NCBI RefSeq assembly: GCF_000725625.1
Contig: NZ_JOHS01000021.1
Span: forward strand, 1 to 64,000
DNA from: Streptomyces sp. NRRL F-6676
GTDB taxonomy: Bacteria > Actinomycetota > Actinomycetes > Streptomycetales > Streptomycetaceae
DNA: 64,000 bases
Direction of reading: 5' to 3'
Part shown: in pieces, positions 18,659-28,299 of the stretch
Position numbering within the stretch: the first letter of the stretch is position 1
Layout of the letters: each line of letters begins with the position of its first letter
The notes under the pieces: generated by a model
The model's input: only the letters and a program-made list of their open reading frames with translations
The model's database searches: none
What the model was told of the DNA's origin: nothing
Translations under genes and position numbers: made by a program

Positions 18659-18810
18659 GCGAGTGAGCGTAGCGCGCGGTGATGACAAGGGGACATTCCG
18701 TCACCGGTTCGGGGGATGTCGAACCCCATGATTCTGGGTACGGGGTTGACGCACACGGCTCGAAACGTCCGGTCTGCCGGGGTCTTTCCGGCATCCGTGC
18801 GGGCAGCGAA

Positions 18811-18840
18811 GAGGGCCCCGCGGCCGGCCGCGGGGCCCTC
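18811..18840 (-). terminator. Intrinsic terminator downstream of msiK
   Basis: GAGGGCCCCGCGGCC and GGCCGCGGGGCCCTC form a perfect 15-bp stem about 60 bases past the msiK stop. Confidence 0.85.
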
Positions 18841-18900
18841 TTTCGTTCTCTCGGGTGAATCGCCGCGGCCGTCGGTCACACGGCGGCGCGGGTGCCCGGG

Positions 18901-20037
<1,137 letters not shown>

Positions 20038-20123
20038 GGTGAATGGGCCCCCTTCTACCGGCAGGAACGTGCCGGACGATCCGTTGTGGAAGGTGGTGCG
20101 CCACTACGGCTGATTCCGTTGTG

Positions 20124-20136
20124 GTGTGGTCCACAC
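20124..20136. promoter_or_regulatory. Palindrome GTGTGGTCCACAC upstream of msiK
   Basis: A perfect 13-bp inverted repeat centred 93 bp upstream of the msiK ATG. It shares TGGTC with DasR sites but is not a clear dre match; another GntR-type or LacI-type repressor is possible. Confidence 0.45.
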
Positions 20137-20280
20137 GAGTGAACTGGCACAGGACGGTACCTGTAGTTCACCTGATCTGTCAGTAGTTCCGGTCCTGTGA
20201 ACTTCGCGGTAATTCCTGACAGGGCCCCCGGAGCCGATGGGTACACTGCAACACGCACGCCCGTGCGGTACCGCGTGCAC

Positions 20281-20355
20281 GCCTCCTTAGCTCAGTCCGG
20301 CCAGAGCAACGCACTTGTAATGCGTAGGTCGTCGGTTCGAATCCGACAGGGGGCT
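20281..20355 (+). tRNA. tRNA-Thr (anticodon TGT)
   Basis: 75 nt. Acceptor GCCTCCT pairs with AGGGGGC (20348-20354). The anticodon loop CTTGTAA gives TGT, and the T-arm is GTCGG-TTCGAAT-CCGAC. CCA is not encoded. The 3' half is the integration site of the element to its right and is restored by the element's attL copy. Confidence 0.95.
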
Positions 20356-20356
20356 C
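20313..20356 (+). repeat. attL, 44-bp core
   Basis: Begins ACTTGTAATGCG inside the anticodon loop of tRNA-Thr and runs to one base past its 3' end. Identical to attR at 36926-36969. Confidence 0.95.
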
Positions 20357-20360
20357 TGCT

Positions 20361-20397
20361 GAAACCCCAGCTCAGATGCGCTCTGAGCTGGGGTTTC
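20361..20397. terminator. 16-bp hairpin between tRNA-Thr and int
   Basis: GAAACCCCAGCTCAGA pairs exactly with 20382-20397. It ends the tRNA transcript on the plus strand and int on the minus strand. Confidence 0.88.
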
Positions 20398-20401
20398 GTG
20401 T

Positions 20402-21787
20402 TCAGCGGACGCGACGGCGGCGCCGGGCACGCTCGGCTCGGCGGTCCCCGGTCTCAGTTGTGGTCTCAGTGGGGGGTTCCTGGCGCGGCATGAAGGCGTC
20501 TCCCATGCGGCGCATGGCGTCCTTGGAGAGGTGGGAGCGTCCCTTGACGTAGCGCCGTGTCTGGCTGATCTGGGTGTGCCGCAGGATCTCCATGATCGTG
20601 GGCATGTCGACCCCCAGCTCATTGAGGATCGTCCCGGCGGTGTGCCGGCTGCCGTCGTACAGGCGCCGGTCATCGATGCCCGCTTCGGCCAGCAGCTCCT
20701 TGAACTCCTCCCAGTCGACACGGGGGTCGATCGGCCGGCCGTCGGGCCGGGCGAAGACGGCGTCGGACTCCTGCCAGTCGTCGCCGGCCGCCGCGCGCAT
20801 GGCGTCCTGCTGTTCCTTGTGCGCGATCAGGTAGGGGATGAACGGGGGCGGGATCGGTACCGGATTCCTGCTTTTCTTGGTCTTGGGCCGGGTGAAGACC
20901 AAGCCACCGCCCTTGCGCTCCGGGCACGTGCTCGCGTGGCGGGCGCAGCCCTTCGGGCACGGCTTTGGACACCCGCGCTTGTAGCCCTTGTGCGTCGCGC
21001 AGTCCGGCGGGCAGGGCTCGAAGCGGTGCAGCCGGGACCCACAGGCGTGCGGGTCGGCGCAGCCGTGGCGCCAGGTGAGCCGTTGGAGCTGCCATTGCGG
21101 GTGGAACAACTCGTTGTCGAGGTCGACGTACGCCCACCGCAGCCCGAGCGTTTCCCCCTGCCGGAATCCCATGCCGACGCCGACGCACCACCGCATGAAA
21201 GTGGGCCGCTTGGCCGCTGCTTCGAGGAAGGCTTTGGCTTCCTCGGTGGTGAAGGGATTCGCCTCCGTCTCGTCCACGGTCGGCGGGTCCACCAGCGTGG
21301 CCACGTTTTCACTAATGATCCGGCGACGGTGGGCAATCTTGAGTGCGCGGGACAGGATGCGGTGCACTTTGAGGACGTGCGAGGGGGCGTGGCCCTCGTC
21401 GAGCATCGCGCGGTACATCCGTTCCAGATGCTCCGGGGCGAGTTTGTCGAGCCGGTGCTGTCCTACCCCGGGGATGATGTCGTTGCGCGTCTTGGACCAG
21501 TAGTCGTCAAGGGACCGCGGCTTGAGCTTGAGACTCGCAATTTCGGTGAGGTAGGTCTCCATCCATTGCGCCACGGTGGGTTTGCGGCCGGCCTTCGGGG
21601 CGCGGCCCTTGTCGCGCAGCGCTTCCAGCGCGCGCACCTTGCGGCGCACTTCCGCCTCGGTCTTGCCGCGACGATGACGCCGGTCGGGGCTTCCGTCGTT
21701 CTTGACGCCCATCGTGACGCGACCGTGCCACCAGCCGTCACCGCCGAAGTAGACGGACGATTCCATGTTGGGCTTGCGGGGGCTCAT
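20402..21787 (-). CDS. int: Tyrosine site-specific integrase of the AICE
   Basis: 461 residues, integrates and (with Xis) excises the element at tRNA-Thr. It has an arm-binding N-terminus, a SAM-like core-binding domain (about 70-165) and a catalytic domain. Visible catalytic residues are Arg in GMGFRQGETLGLRW, His-Arg region YDGSRHTAG (the usual first His is Tyr), His in ILRHTQ, and the nucleophile Tyr in TRRYVKG. Between the first Arg and the His box is a Cys/His-rich insert of ~60 residues (CADPHACGS, CPPDCATH, CPKPCPKGCARH) that could bind zinc; this is frequent in Streptomyces AICE integrases. The ATG at 21787 starts MSPRKPNMESS. Confidence 0.95.
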   Translation of the reverse strand: MSPRKPNMESSVYFGGDGWWHGRVTMGVKNDGSPDRRHRRGKTEAEVRRKVRALEALRDKGRAPKAGRKPTVAQWMETYLTEIASLKLKPRSLDDYWSKTRNDIIPGVGQHRLDKLAPEHLERMYRAMLDEGHAPSHVLKVHRILSRALKIAHRRRIISENVATLVDPPTVDETEANPFTTEEAKAFLEAAAKRPTFMRWCVGVGMGFRQGETLGLRWAYVDLDNELFHPQWQLQRLTWRHGCADPHACGSRLHRFEPCPPDCATHKGYKRGCPKPCPKGCARHASTCPERKGGGLVFTRPKTKKSRNPVPIPPPFIPYLIAHKEQQDAMRAAAGDDWQESDAVFARPDGRPIDPRVDWEEFKELLAEAGIDDRRLYDGSRHTAGTILNELGVDMPTIMEILRHTQISQTRRYVKGRSHLSKDAMRRMGDAFMPRQEPPTETTTETGDRRAERARRRRRVR

Positions 21788-21802
21788 GTACTCCTCCGAA
21801 CA

Positions 21803-21845
21803 CGCGAAAGGGACCCTGGGCGGGCGGCCCGGGGTCCCTTTCGCG
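21803..21845 (-). terminator. 14-bp hairpin between xis and int
   Basis: CGCGAAAGGGACCC pairs exactly with 21832-21845. It lies in the 66-bp gap after the xis stop and just before int, so it may attenuate read-through from xis into int. Confidence 0.75.
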
Positions 21846-21853
21846 CTGCTGGA

Positions 21854-22057
21854 TCAGTGGGACTGTGGTTCGAGGGCGTTGACGAACTCTTCGAGGTGGC
21901 TCCGCTTGATGCGGCGGGAGCGTCCTCGCTTGACGAACTTCAACTGGCCGGCGGCCATGAGTTCGTAGACGGTGGAGCGGCCGAAGCTGAGAACTTCGGC
22001 GGCTTCCTCGGGGGTGTAGAGCAGACGGTCGACGTGAGCGGCTATCGCGGTGCTCAT
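21854..22057 (-). CDS. xis: Excisionase / helix-turn-helix protein
   Basis: 67 residues with a MerR-like winged HTH: LLYTPEEAAEVLSFGRSTVYELMAAGQLK followed by KRGRSRRIKRSHLEEFV. This is the helix-turn-helix 17 excisionase family that directs AICE integrases toward excision. The ATG at 22057 (MSTAIAAHVD) has AGGAG eight bases upstream. It lies directly upstream of int in the same direction, as in pSAM2. Confidence 0.9.
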   Translation of the reverse strand: MSTAIAAHVDRLLYTPEEAAEVLSFGRSTVYELMAAGQLKFVKRGRSRRIKRSHLEEFVNALEPQSH

Positions 22058-22119
22058 CCGGGTGTCTCCTAAAGGCTTGGCGCTCCCAGGGCGCGCGTGT
22101 GTCCGAGGTGTGGATTTCT

Positions 22120-22327
22120 GCGTCACCCGCGTCATCTGCGTCATTCGCTGTGTTGACCTGCGGTTTTGTGGTGACGCAGCCGGGCGGGGGTGTGTCATCG
22201 GGTGACGCGTGCGTCCGTCATCGGGTGACGCGGGTGACGCGGGGTGACGCAGGATTTGGGGGGCTGCGTCACCCGTCTTCCGGCAGGTCATCGCCTGTTT
22301 TCGGGGTGTGGGTGACGCAGGTGACGC
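22120..22327. repeat. Iteron cluster of GTGACGC, candidate replication origin or operator
   Basis: GTGACGC occurs on the plus strand at 22171, 22202, 22225, 22234, 22244, 22312 and 22321, and inverted (GCGTCAC) at 22120 and 22266, with two GCGTCAT variants near 22130 and 22138. Spacings are irregular, mostly 9-10 bp in the centre. The cluster lies between the rep genes and xis-int, where a Rep-binding origin or a site controlling xis-int is expected. No coding frame with proper bias covers it. Confidence 0.75.
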
Positions 22328-22444
22328 AGCGTCTCTCTACTTCGGACAGAGAGGGGGTGGTGTCTGTTGTGGTGCGCGGCTCAGAGACTGAAGAAGGAGC
22401 CGCTTCGCGGCGCGTCCATCGCAGGGCGGCGGTGCCGCCGAACA

Positions 22445-22480
22445 GCAAGAGGAGCACGCGTCACCGGGTGCTCCTCTTGC
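22445..22480 (-). terminator. Terminator downstream of the rep genes
   Basis: GCAAGAGGAGCAC and GTGCTCCTCTTGC form a perfect 13-bp stem 30 bases past the stop of the helicase gene, ending the long leftward transfer/replication operon. Confidence 0.82.
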
Positions 22481-22509
22481 TTGTCCTGTCGGTCTAGGGG
22501 GCCGGGCGG

Positions 22510-23988
22510 TCAGAAGGCCGCTTCCTGCTCGGAGGACGGCGGCGCGGCCGGGCGCGCGATCTCGATGTAGCGAGACGTCTTGGTGCGCCCCCAGTCAATG
22601 AGGACGCCGCGGGCCGCGAGGGTGGGCTGTAGGCGCTTGAGACGGTCTGAGAGCACCTTGCCCGTGGTCGGCCAGCCTTTGGGCAAGGGGCGGCATTCCT
22701 CGCCGCTGTAGAGGCCCGTGAGGGCGTGCAGCCATTCGGCGGACGTCATCCGTTCCTCGGTACCCGGCTCGATGGCGCCGGCCGCGTGCTTGAGAACCGT
22801 CTGTGCCAACAGGTCGCCCTCGATGACGTCGTCATTGAGGTCATCCAGGCTGGCCCGGTAGGCGGCCAGCGCCCCCAGACCGGTGGCGGCGTCGAGCTGC
22901 GCGCACAGGTGCGCGAAGTCCGCCATCCGCAGGTCCGTCGGGATGTCCGCCTCAGCCGCGCGCACCTGAACGGTGAGATCCAGGAGCGAGCCGAGGATGA
23001 CGGGCAGCACCTCGGCGAAGTCGGACCACAACTCCGCCTCCGTGCGCCGCACCCGGGGCCGTTCCAGGCGGAGCGGCAGGAGTCGTTCTGCGAGGTCGGG
23101 GCGGATGACGCCGACGTCGATACCTGTGAGCAGCAGGGGGCGGCGGTAGCCGATGCGGAAGACGTCCCCGTCGGTGAACAGCGCCCGCTTGACGTTCTCC
23201 GCCCCTGTCACGATGCAGCACATCGCATCCGAGAGTTCCGGGGTCATGTGGGAGAGGTTGTCCAGGGCGGTCACCCATCCGGCCGCTACGGCCGTGATCA
23301 GGTTTTCCTCGTCTTTGGGGGCCCGGCGTAGGTCGCCGGTCATGCCCTCGATGATCCGTACGAGCATCCGGCCGCCCGTCGATTTCCCCGCGCCCTGGGG
23401 GCCGGTGAGGAACGGCGCCGGCACGGGCACCGTGGGGCCCAGGCAGCCGATGAGCCAGGCGATGGCCAGGCACTCGGTTTCGGCGGTGGCGAAGTTGCAC
23501 AGCCGCATCAGCAGATCGATGCCCTTGCCGTTCGTGTCCTTGGCGGGCAGGGGCAGTTCCCCGGTGAGCTGGGTGCGCCGCCAGCTCACTTCCTGCGGGT
23601 CGGGGGTGCGGATGTCCCACCCTGTGGGGTGGATGCGCACCGACTGCCCGTCGGCGCGTCCGAGGTCCAACCACGTCGCCCCGTCGGATCCGGGGGCCAC
23701 GCGGATGTGCACGGGCTGCACATCCTCGGTCAGCGCGAGCGCTTCGATCAGGTCGAGTGCTTCCTTCATGGCGGTGCCGTTGAAGACGCCGACGCCGTCG
23801 CGGAACAGTCCGACCATGAGTTCCTGGCGGTGGCTTCCGGTGGTGCCCTGGGAGCGGATGGGGCGGGCCACGGGGTGGCCGTTGCGCTGTGCGTAGACGG
23901 TGCCGTCGGCGGTGCGGAAGTAGCGGAAGTGGGATTGTGCGTAGTCGGTGATGATCTCGCGTGCCGGGGTCTTGTCGTCGTCGGACAT
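22510..23988 (-). CDS. AICE replication ATPase (primase-associated helicase-like)
   Basis: 492 residues. A P-loop FLTGPQGAGKSTGGRML lies near residue 200, followed by VTALDNLSHMTPELSDAMCCIVTG and RRPLLLTGIDVGVIRPDLAERLLPL. This is the arrangement of superfamily 3/DUF927-like ATPases that accompany primase-polymerases in plasmids and AICEs. The N-terminal part (DYAQSHFRYFRTADGTVYAQ) is the fused substrate domain. It probably unwinds the origin for element replication. The ATG at 23988 lies two bases downstream of the primase gene stop, so the two subunits are coupled. Confidence is high for an ATPase, moderate for helicase function. Confidence 0.85.
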   Translation of the reverse strand: MSDDDKTPAREIITDYAQSHFRYFRTADGTVYAQRNGHPVARPIRSQGTTGSHRQELMVGLFRDGVGVFNGTAMKEALDLIEALALTEDVQPVHIRVAPGSDGATWLDLGRADGQSVRIHPTGWDIRTPDPQEVSWRRTQLTGELPLPAKDTNGKGIDLLMRLCNFATAETECLAIAWLIGCLGPTVPVPAPFLTGPQGAGKSTGGRMLVRIIEGMTGDLRRAPKDEENLITAVAAGWVTALDNLSHMTPELSDAMCCIVTGAENVKRALFTDGDVFRIGYRRPLLLTGIDVGVIRPDLAERLLPLRLERPRVRRTEAELWSDFAEVLPVILGSLLDLTVQVRAAEADIPTDLRMADFAHLCAQLDAATGLGALAAYRASLDDLNDDVIEGDLLAQTVLKHAAGAIEPGTEERMTSAEWLHALTGLYSGEECRPLPKGWPTTGKVLSDRLKRLQPTLAARGVLIDWGRTKTSRYIEIARPAAPPSSEQEAAF

Positions 23989-23990
23989 GG

Positions 23991-24836
23991 TCACAGTCCC
24001 AAGGTGGTGCGGGCGTTGTTCCACGCGTCCGCGCAGTGCCGGGCCCTCTCGCCCTTGCTCTGCGCGGCGGTGAACAACCGGGTGACGTGGGTGTCGGTGA
24101 GGCAGCCGCACCGGCCGTGCCGGGACAGCACCGCCAGGAACGTCCGGTACACGGTCGCGTGCACTCCGCCGGACGCCTCGGTGATCTGCTGCTCGGCCAT
24201 GGCGATGCCGCGTTCCAGGTAGGCGGGCGTGCGGTGCGGGCACTCCCCGCCGACGCTCGCGGGCACAGCGGCGGTCGGCGCCGGACGGGCGGGCGGCGGC
24301 GTCTTCGCGGCCAGTGCGCGCACGGTGTCCGGCAGGGCAGTCAGGGGGCCGGTTCCGGGTCCGAGGTAGCGGGCGTAGGACATGGACGACTTGATGTCGA
24401 CGCCGGGGCGCGCGGCGTTGCGGGAGAGCATGACGCCCCGGTAGATCCAGTGCTCACCGCGCGTCGTCTTCACGGTCCGTGTGGCGGGCAAGGTCTGGCG
24501 TGCCCAGTCGACGGCGGCCGGGTTGTCCAGGTCCACCACGGTCAGCCCGGCGCCGCCGGGGTGGTAGCCGACGCACACCGCGCGCCGCCACGCCGCCGCC
24601 CACGCCGGCGAGCCGATGACGGTCGGGTCGGTGGTGGCGGCGGCCCACGCGTGGCAGACACCGGGGCACCGGCACGGGCCCGGCACCTTCATGTTCGGCC
24701 GGCCGCCGCACGCGTTGTCCGCGCAGAGACGGCAGTTGCCGAACGGGACCTTGCCACGGCGCAGAGGCAGCACCGGGACTCCGGACGCCGCGAGGCTCAG
24801 TGCCGTGTGCTGCGGATCGGGCATGGGTTGCGTCAT
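23991..24836 (-). CDS. Bifunctional DNA primase/polymerase (prim-pol)
   Basis: 281 residues with the archaeo-eukaryotic primase-like fold found in actinomycete plasmids. The N-terminal AASGVPVLPLRRGKVPF is followed by a Cys/His cluster (CRLCADNACGG, CRCPGVCHAW), the catalytic aspartates in GLTVVDLDNPAAVDW, and TTRGEHWIYRG. A C-terminal helical part contains RTFLAVLSRHGRCGC. It initiates and extends DNA at the AICE origin. I chose the ATG at 24836 (MTQPMPDPQHTALSL) because the longer frame crosses the hairpin upstream. Confidence 0.88.
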   Translation of the reverse strand: MTQPMPDPQHTALSLAASGVPVLPLRRGKVPFGNCRLCADNACGGRPNMKVPGPCRCPGVCHAWAAATTDPTVIGSPAWAAAWRRAVCVGYHPGGAGLTVVDLDNPAAVDWARQTLPATRTVKTTRGEHWIYRGVMLSRNAARPGVDIKSSMSYARYLGPGTGPLTALPDTVRALAAKTPPPARPAPTAAVPASVGGECPHRTPAYLERGIAMAEQQITEASGGVHATVYRTFLAVLSRHGRCGCLTDTHVTRLFTAAQSKGERARHCADAWNNARTTLGL

Positions 24837-24874
24837 GCTGGGGTGTCTCCAGTTCCTTGAGGGGTTCTGGCGGG

Positions 24875-24919
24875 CAAGGGCGGCCCCGCTTCTTTGGCGA
24901 GAGGGAGGGGCCGCCCTTG
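24875..24919 (-). terminator. 13-bp hairpin between the Spd-like gene and prim-pol
   Basis: CAAGGGCGGCCCC pairs exactly with GGGGCCGCCCTTG. It follows the stop at 24926 and precedes prim-pol, so it probably lowers read-through from transfer genes into replication genes. Confidence 0.75.
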
Positions 24920-24925
24920 GCGTAG

Positions 24926-25381
24926 TCAGCCGTGGAAGTGGTTCCGTTTGATCACGGCCTTGCGGATGTTCACGGTGGTCCCGCTCCGGTGGCCGCCGCC
25001 GCTGAACACCTGTACGGCGATCCAGCCGCCGAAGATTACGGCAGCCAGGATGATGAGCTGGCCGATGAACGCGGTGAGTGCGGCGATGAACGAGGTGAGC
25101 AGGAACAGTCCGCCGCACACGGCGAGGAACCCGACGCCCCCGAGGGCGAGGTTCACCGCCGCGCGGGAGACGGCCGGCTTGGCGGCGAGCGGTTCCGGCT
25201 GAGCCGGTGCCACGGCGTAGCCGGTGACGATGCGGCCGTCCGGCAGGACAACGCTCGCGACGGCCGGGACGGCGCCCGACTGAACGGGAACGACCGGTGC
25301 CGGGTGCATGGCCGCCAGGGTGAGCGGGGTGGGGTGGTGGACCACGAGGGACGCGGCGTGGTGGGTGGTGGGTTCATTCAC
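24926..25381 (-). CDS. Spd-like membrane protein with two TM helices
   Basis: 151 residues, starting GTG (MNEPTTHHAASLVV) with GGAGG upstream. The N-terminal half is soluble and contains VVLPDGRIVTGYAVAP. Two closely spaced hydrophobic helices follow (about 82-102 and 104-125), then a short basic tail with NIRKAVIKRNHFHG. Position and topology match the spread (Spd) proteins that help TraB-mediated plasmid transfer move between mycelial compartments. No catalytic motif is seen. Confidence 0.72.
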   Translation of the reverse strand: MNEPTTHHAASLVVHHPTPLTLAAMHPAPVVPVQSGAVPAVASVVLPDGRIVTGYAVAPAQPEPLAAKPAVSRAAVNLALGGVGFLAVCGGLFLLTSFIAALTAFIGQLIILAAVIFGGWIAVQVFSGGGHRSGTTVNIRKAVIKRNHFHG

Positions 25382-25396
25382 GGCCGGGTGCCTCCT

Positions 25397-25591
25397 TCAG
25401 TTGCCGAGGGCGGACAGGGCGTCGGCGGACGCCTGCACGAGGTTGTGGATGGGCTCGTAGGCGCCGGTGCCGGCGGTGAAGAACCCGAACAGGAACAGCA
25501 CGAGGGCGGCGCCGCCGCCGGCGGAGCGGGTGCGGACGGCGAAGGCGGAGGCGGCGCCGAACAGCAGCACGGCGGAGATGTTCAGGATCAT
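25397..25591 (-). CDS. Small membrane protein of the transfer operon
   Basis: 64 residues, MILNISAVLLFGAASAF, with two hydrophobic segments (about 3-20 and 28-44) and a short C-terminal amphipathic helix. The ATG overlaps the stop of the upstream zinc-finger gene by four bases. Short membrane proteins of this kind are common in actinomycete transfer operons; their function is not known. Confidence 0.72.
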   Translation of the reverse strand: MILNISAVLLFGAASAFAVRTRSAGGGAALVLFLFGFFTAGTGAYEPIHNLVQASADALSALGN

Positions 25592-25857
25592 CGGGACCCT
25601 CCTGGGGTGTCGGTGCCGGCGCGGTAGATGCGCGCCCAGCGGTTGTAGAGCCAGCGGCCAGTACGGACGCGCTTGCCGGTGGCCTTGCAGCGGCGGCAGT
25701 CCTTGCCGCGCTTGAGGCGGCCCTTGCGGTCAGTGGTGAGCTTGTGGCCCATGCCGTGGCACTTGCGGCAGTTGCCGAACGGCGAGGCCGCACACAGTCC
25801 GCCGTAACCGAGCGTGACGGTTATCAGGCAGGCGATAGCAGCGAGGATGGGGGTCAT
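25588..25857 (-). CDS. Membrane-anchored protein with DnaJ-type zinc finger
   Basis: 89 residues. An N-terminal hydrophobic helix (about 3-25) anchors a small domain with two CxxCxGxG-like motifs: CRKCHGMGHK and CRRCKATGKR, the zinc-binding pattern of DnaJ central domains. The tail is basic. Ribosome site GGAGGG lies five or six bases before the ATG at 25857. It is likely a structural or accessory part of the transfer machinery. It overlaps the next gene by ATGA. Confidence 0.75.
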   Translation of the reverse strand: MTPILAAIACLITVTLGYGGLCAASPFGNCRKCHGMGHKLTTDRKGRLKRGKDCRRCKATGKRVRTGRWLYNRWARIYRAGTDTPGGSR

Positions 25858-25951
25858 TGGGGGCCCTCCGGGCGGGTTTCCAGGGGTTTTAGCTGGTGGG
25901 GTGCTATCCGCTAGATCGCAGATGGGTGCGGGTTTGGGCTGCTAGCGGGGG

Positions 25952-25987
25952 TGCTACCGGTAGCAGGTGCGGGTGCTACCGGTAGCA
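25952..25987. repeat. Two copies of palindrome TGCTACCGGTAGCA, candidate clt
   Basis: Perfect 14-bp palindromes at 25952-25965 and 25974-25987, 22 bp apart, with related half-sites (GTGCTATCCGCTAG, GCTGCTAGC) in the preceding 80 bases. They lie immediately downstream of the traB stop. In Streptomyces plasmids the cis-acting transfer locus recognised by TraB lies near traB, which makes this a candidate; a regulator operator for the next genes is the alternative. Confidence 0.7.
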
Positions 25988-25998
25988 CCGGTTCGGCC

Positions 25999-28221
25999 CT
26001 ACGCGGCGCCCGGCTTTCCGTCACGCTCCGCAATCACCTTGAGGACGTCGGCGCGGACGATGCCGCGCCGGGTGGTGCGGGTGCCGTCCTCGGTGGTGCC
26101 GGCCACGTCGCGGGTGCGGATGCCGTGCGGCTTGAGCGCGCTGGTGACGTTCTCGCCCTTCCAGCCGCCGTAGACCTCGGGGCGCAGTTCGGCGAGGCGG
26201 GCGGCGATCCGCTCGTTCCACACCCGTTCCTCGCCCTCGGGGACGACGGCGGCGACGTCGGCGAGCAGGTCGTAGGTGGGGCCGGTGACCGCCTCCGGTG
26301 CCTCCCCGAGCGCGTAGCCGGACAGCATCCCCGCCTTGTCCCGCACCTTGCGGGCGCGGGCGGCGACGCGTTCGGCGAGGGGCGCGTCAAGGAACGTGCT
26401 GGAGACAATGCGGGCGTCGGAGCCCTCGCCCACGAAGTAGTGCAGGCCCTTGTCGCCCCACGCGAACATCGTCGCCCGCACCCCGCGCTTGTAGCTGCTC
26501 GTGCCGAGGACCATGTCGTTCTCGGTCTGGCCCATCACCTTCAGGCAGAACCGCGTGCTGGCGTTGGCGCTGATGCCGGTGGGCAGCGACTTGGCGTCCG
26601 GGCGCTGCGTGGCGAGCAGCAGCACGATCCCGGTGGCGGGGCCGCGCTTGACCAGGTCGGTGGCGATCTCCTCGAACTCCTTGCCGTACTCGGGGTGTTC
26701 GAACATCACCTGGCACTCGTCCACCCCGACGACGATCGGGTGCAGGCCGAGAGAGCGCTTGTCGGCAAGCTGGCTGGTCACCTTGGACTCGGGGCAGATG
26801 TCCCGGGGCAGGGAGCGGATCACCTTCGTGCGGCGGCGCAGTTCCTCGCGCAGCGCGCGGAAGTCGGCCAGCGCGTACTTCAGGGTTTCGTCTTCCTCGC
26901 CGACGCCGTGGCGGTGGGAGACGGCCTCGCCGACCGGGTCGAGGTCGCCGGTGCCCTTCATGTCGTAGGTGTGCAGCTCCGCGCGCGGGTCGAGAGCGGC
27001 GATGAGCAGCAGCAGACGCAGGAGGAACGTCTTGCCCATACGCGGGATGGCGCCGATGATGCCGGCGATGAACATGAGCGTGACCGCGACCCAGCGTCCG
27101 CGCTGGTCGGTGCCGTAGGCGACGGGCTTGAACAGGTCGACCGTGCCCGACTTCAGCAGCGGCCACGCGGGCTTGGGCGCCGCCTTCAGGGTCTGGTCCC
27201 CGACCCACAGCACCAGGTGCCCGGGGTGCTCCTCGGACTCCGCTTCCGGCCACACACAGCCCAGCGGGCGGCGCAGACCGGAGGCGAGGCGTTCGCGCTT
27301 CTCGATGACGTCCGTAACGGTCACGCCGAAGGGGAGGTTGCCCTCCGCGCGCCAGCCGGGGCCGTCGCGGCTGATGGGAGCGGTGAACTCGAACCCGTCC
27401 CGGCCCTTGGACTGCGCCTGATTGATCGCCGGAATGCCGATCGCCCCCAGCGCGCGCAGCACGATGTCACTGGTGAGCTTGGTGGCCTTGGGCAGCTCCA
27501 CCGCGCGGTGGATGACGGGTGCGTCCGCCTTGCGGCCGGCCGCTCCCAGCGCGAGGACCAGGGCGCTGACCGAGACGGCTTGCAGCCAGTCGGGGGCGAG
27601 CACGTACAGGGCGAGCGCGAGAGCGAGGCCGACGAACATGCCCAGCACGGCCACCAGGGTCCGCAGCCGTACGCGGCCGTCGCGCTGGCGGGAGAGCTTG
27701 AGGTATCCGGCGGCGTCCTCGCGGCGCACCGCGGCGAGGCGAACGGGCTCGCCCTCGCGGTCGGCCATCCACCGCATCGTGCCGCCCACGAAGCGGGCCA
27801 GACCGGCAGGGGCCTGCATGGCGAGACGGGCGGCGTAGACCGGGGTGCGCAACGCGTGGTACCCGGTGGCGTGGACGTAGTGCCGGGCCACCCACGCGGA
27901 AGCGGTCTTGAGTTCGGCGACCGAGCGCAGCCACAGCGGGACCACGTCCCGCCGCTTGGCACCGGCCAGCCGACCGAGGTAGCCCGGACCGGTCACGGCC
28001 GGCGCGGGGCGGTCGACCATAACGGGCGCGGTCGAGTCCTCCGACTCGGCATCGGCGGGGGCCGTCTCGCGGGCGACACGGGCCTTGTGCAGGTCGACCA
28101 CGCGGGAGTCGAGGTCGCGGAACGCGTCGAGGTCACGGCCGGTGTCGACGACGTGGACGTCGTCGGCCGTCATCTCGGCTTCCAGTCGGTTGAACAGTTC
28201 GTCGTCGTCGGGGTGCTTCAC
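25999..28221 (-). CDS. traB: FtsK/SpoIIIE-like DNA translocase TraB
   Basis: 740 residues, the single motor that moves double-stranded element DNA between mycelia. Two hydrophobic segments near residues 205-240 (VAVLGMFVGLALALALYVLAP and the next) anchor it. The Walker A motif is GAIPRMGKTFLLRLLLL near residue 395, Walker B is HPIVVGVDECQVMFE, and ATQRPDAKSLP is the sensor. A C-terminal winged-helix region (TEDGTRTTRRGIVRADVLKVI) probably reads the transfer locus. The start is GTG at 28221 after AAGGA. The spacing to the upstream zinc protein is 78 bp. Confidence 0.93.
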   Translation of the reverse strand: MKHPDDDELFNRLEAEMTADDVHVVDTGRDLDAFRDLDSRVVDLHKARVARETAPADAESEDSTAPVMVDRPAPAVTGPGYLGRLAGAKRRDVVPLWLRSVAELKTASAWVARHYVHATGYHALRTPVYAARLAMQAPAGLARFVGGTMRWMADREGEPVRLAAVRREDAAGYLKLSRQRDGRVRLRTLVAVLGMFVGLALALALYVLAPDWLQAVSVSALVLALGAAGRKADAPVIHRAVELPKATKLTSDIVLRALGAIGIPAINQAQSKGRDGFEFTAPISRDGPGWRAEGNLPFGVTVTDVIEKRERLASGLRRPLGCVWPEAESEEHPGHLVLWVGDQTLKAAPKPAWPLLKSGTVDLFKPVAYGTDQRGRWVAVTLMFIAGIIGAIPRMGKTFLLRLLLLIAALDPRAELHTYDMKGTGDLDPVGEAVSHRHGVGEEDETLKYALADFRALREELRRRTKVIRSLPRDICPESKVTSQLADKRSLGLHPIVVGVDECQVMFEHPEYGKEFEEIATDLVKRGPATGIVLLLATQRPDAKSLPTGISANASTRFCLKVMGQTENDMVLGTSSYKRGVRATMFAWGDKGLHYFVGEGSDARIVSSTFLDAPLAERVAARARKVRDKAGMLSGYALGEAPEAVTGPTYDLLADVAAVVPEGEERVWNERIAARLAELRPEVYGGWKGENVTSALKPHGIRTRDVAGTTEDGTRTTRRGIVRADVLKVIAERDGKPGAA

Positions 28222-28299
28222 TGAGGGTTCCTTCCTGAACAGGGGAGGGACGGGCGGGCCCGGCCGGCGCTGTGAGAGGTGAGCGGCCGGGCCCGCCGC

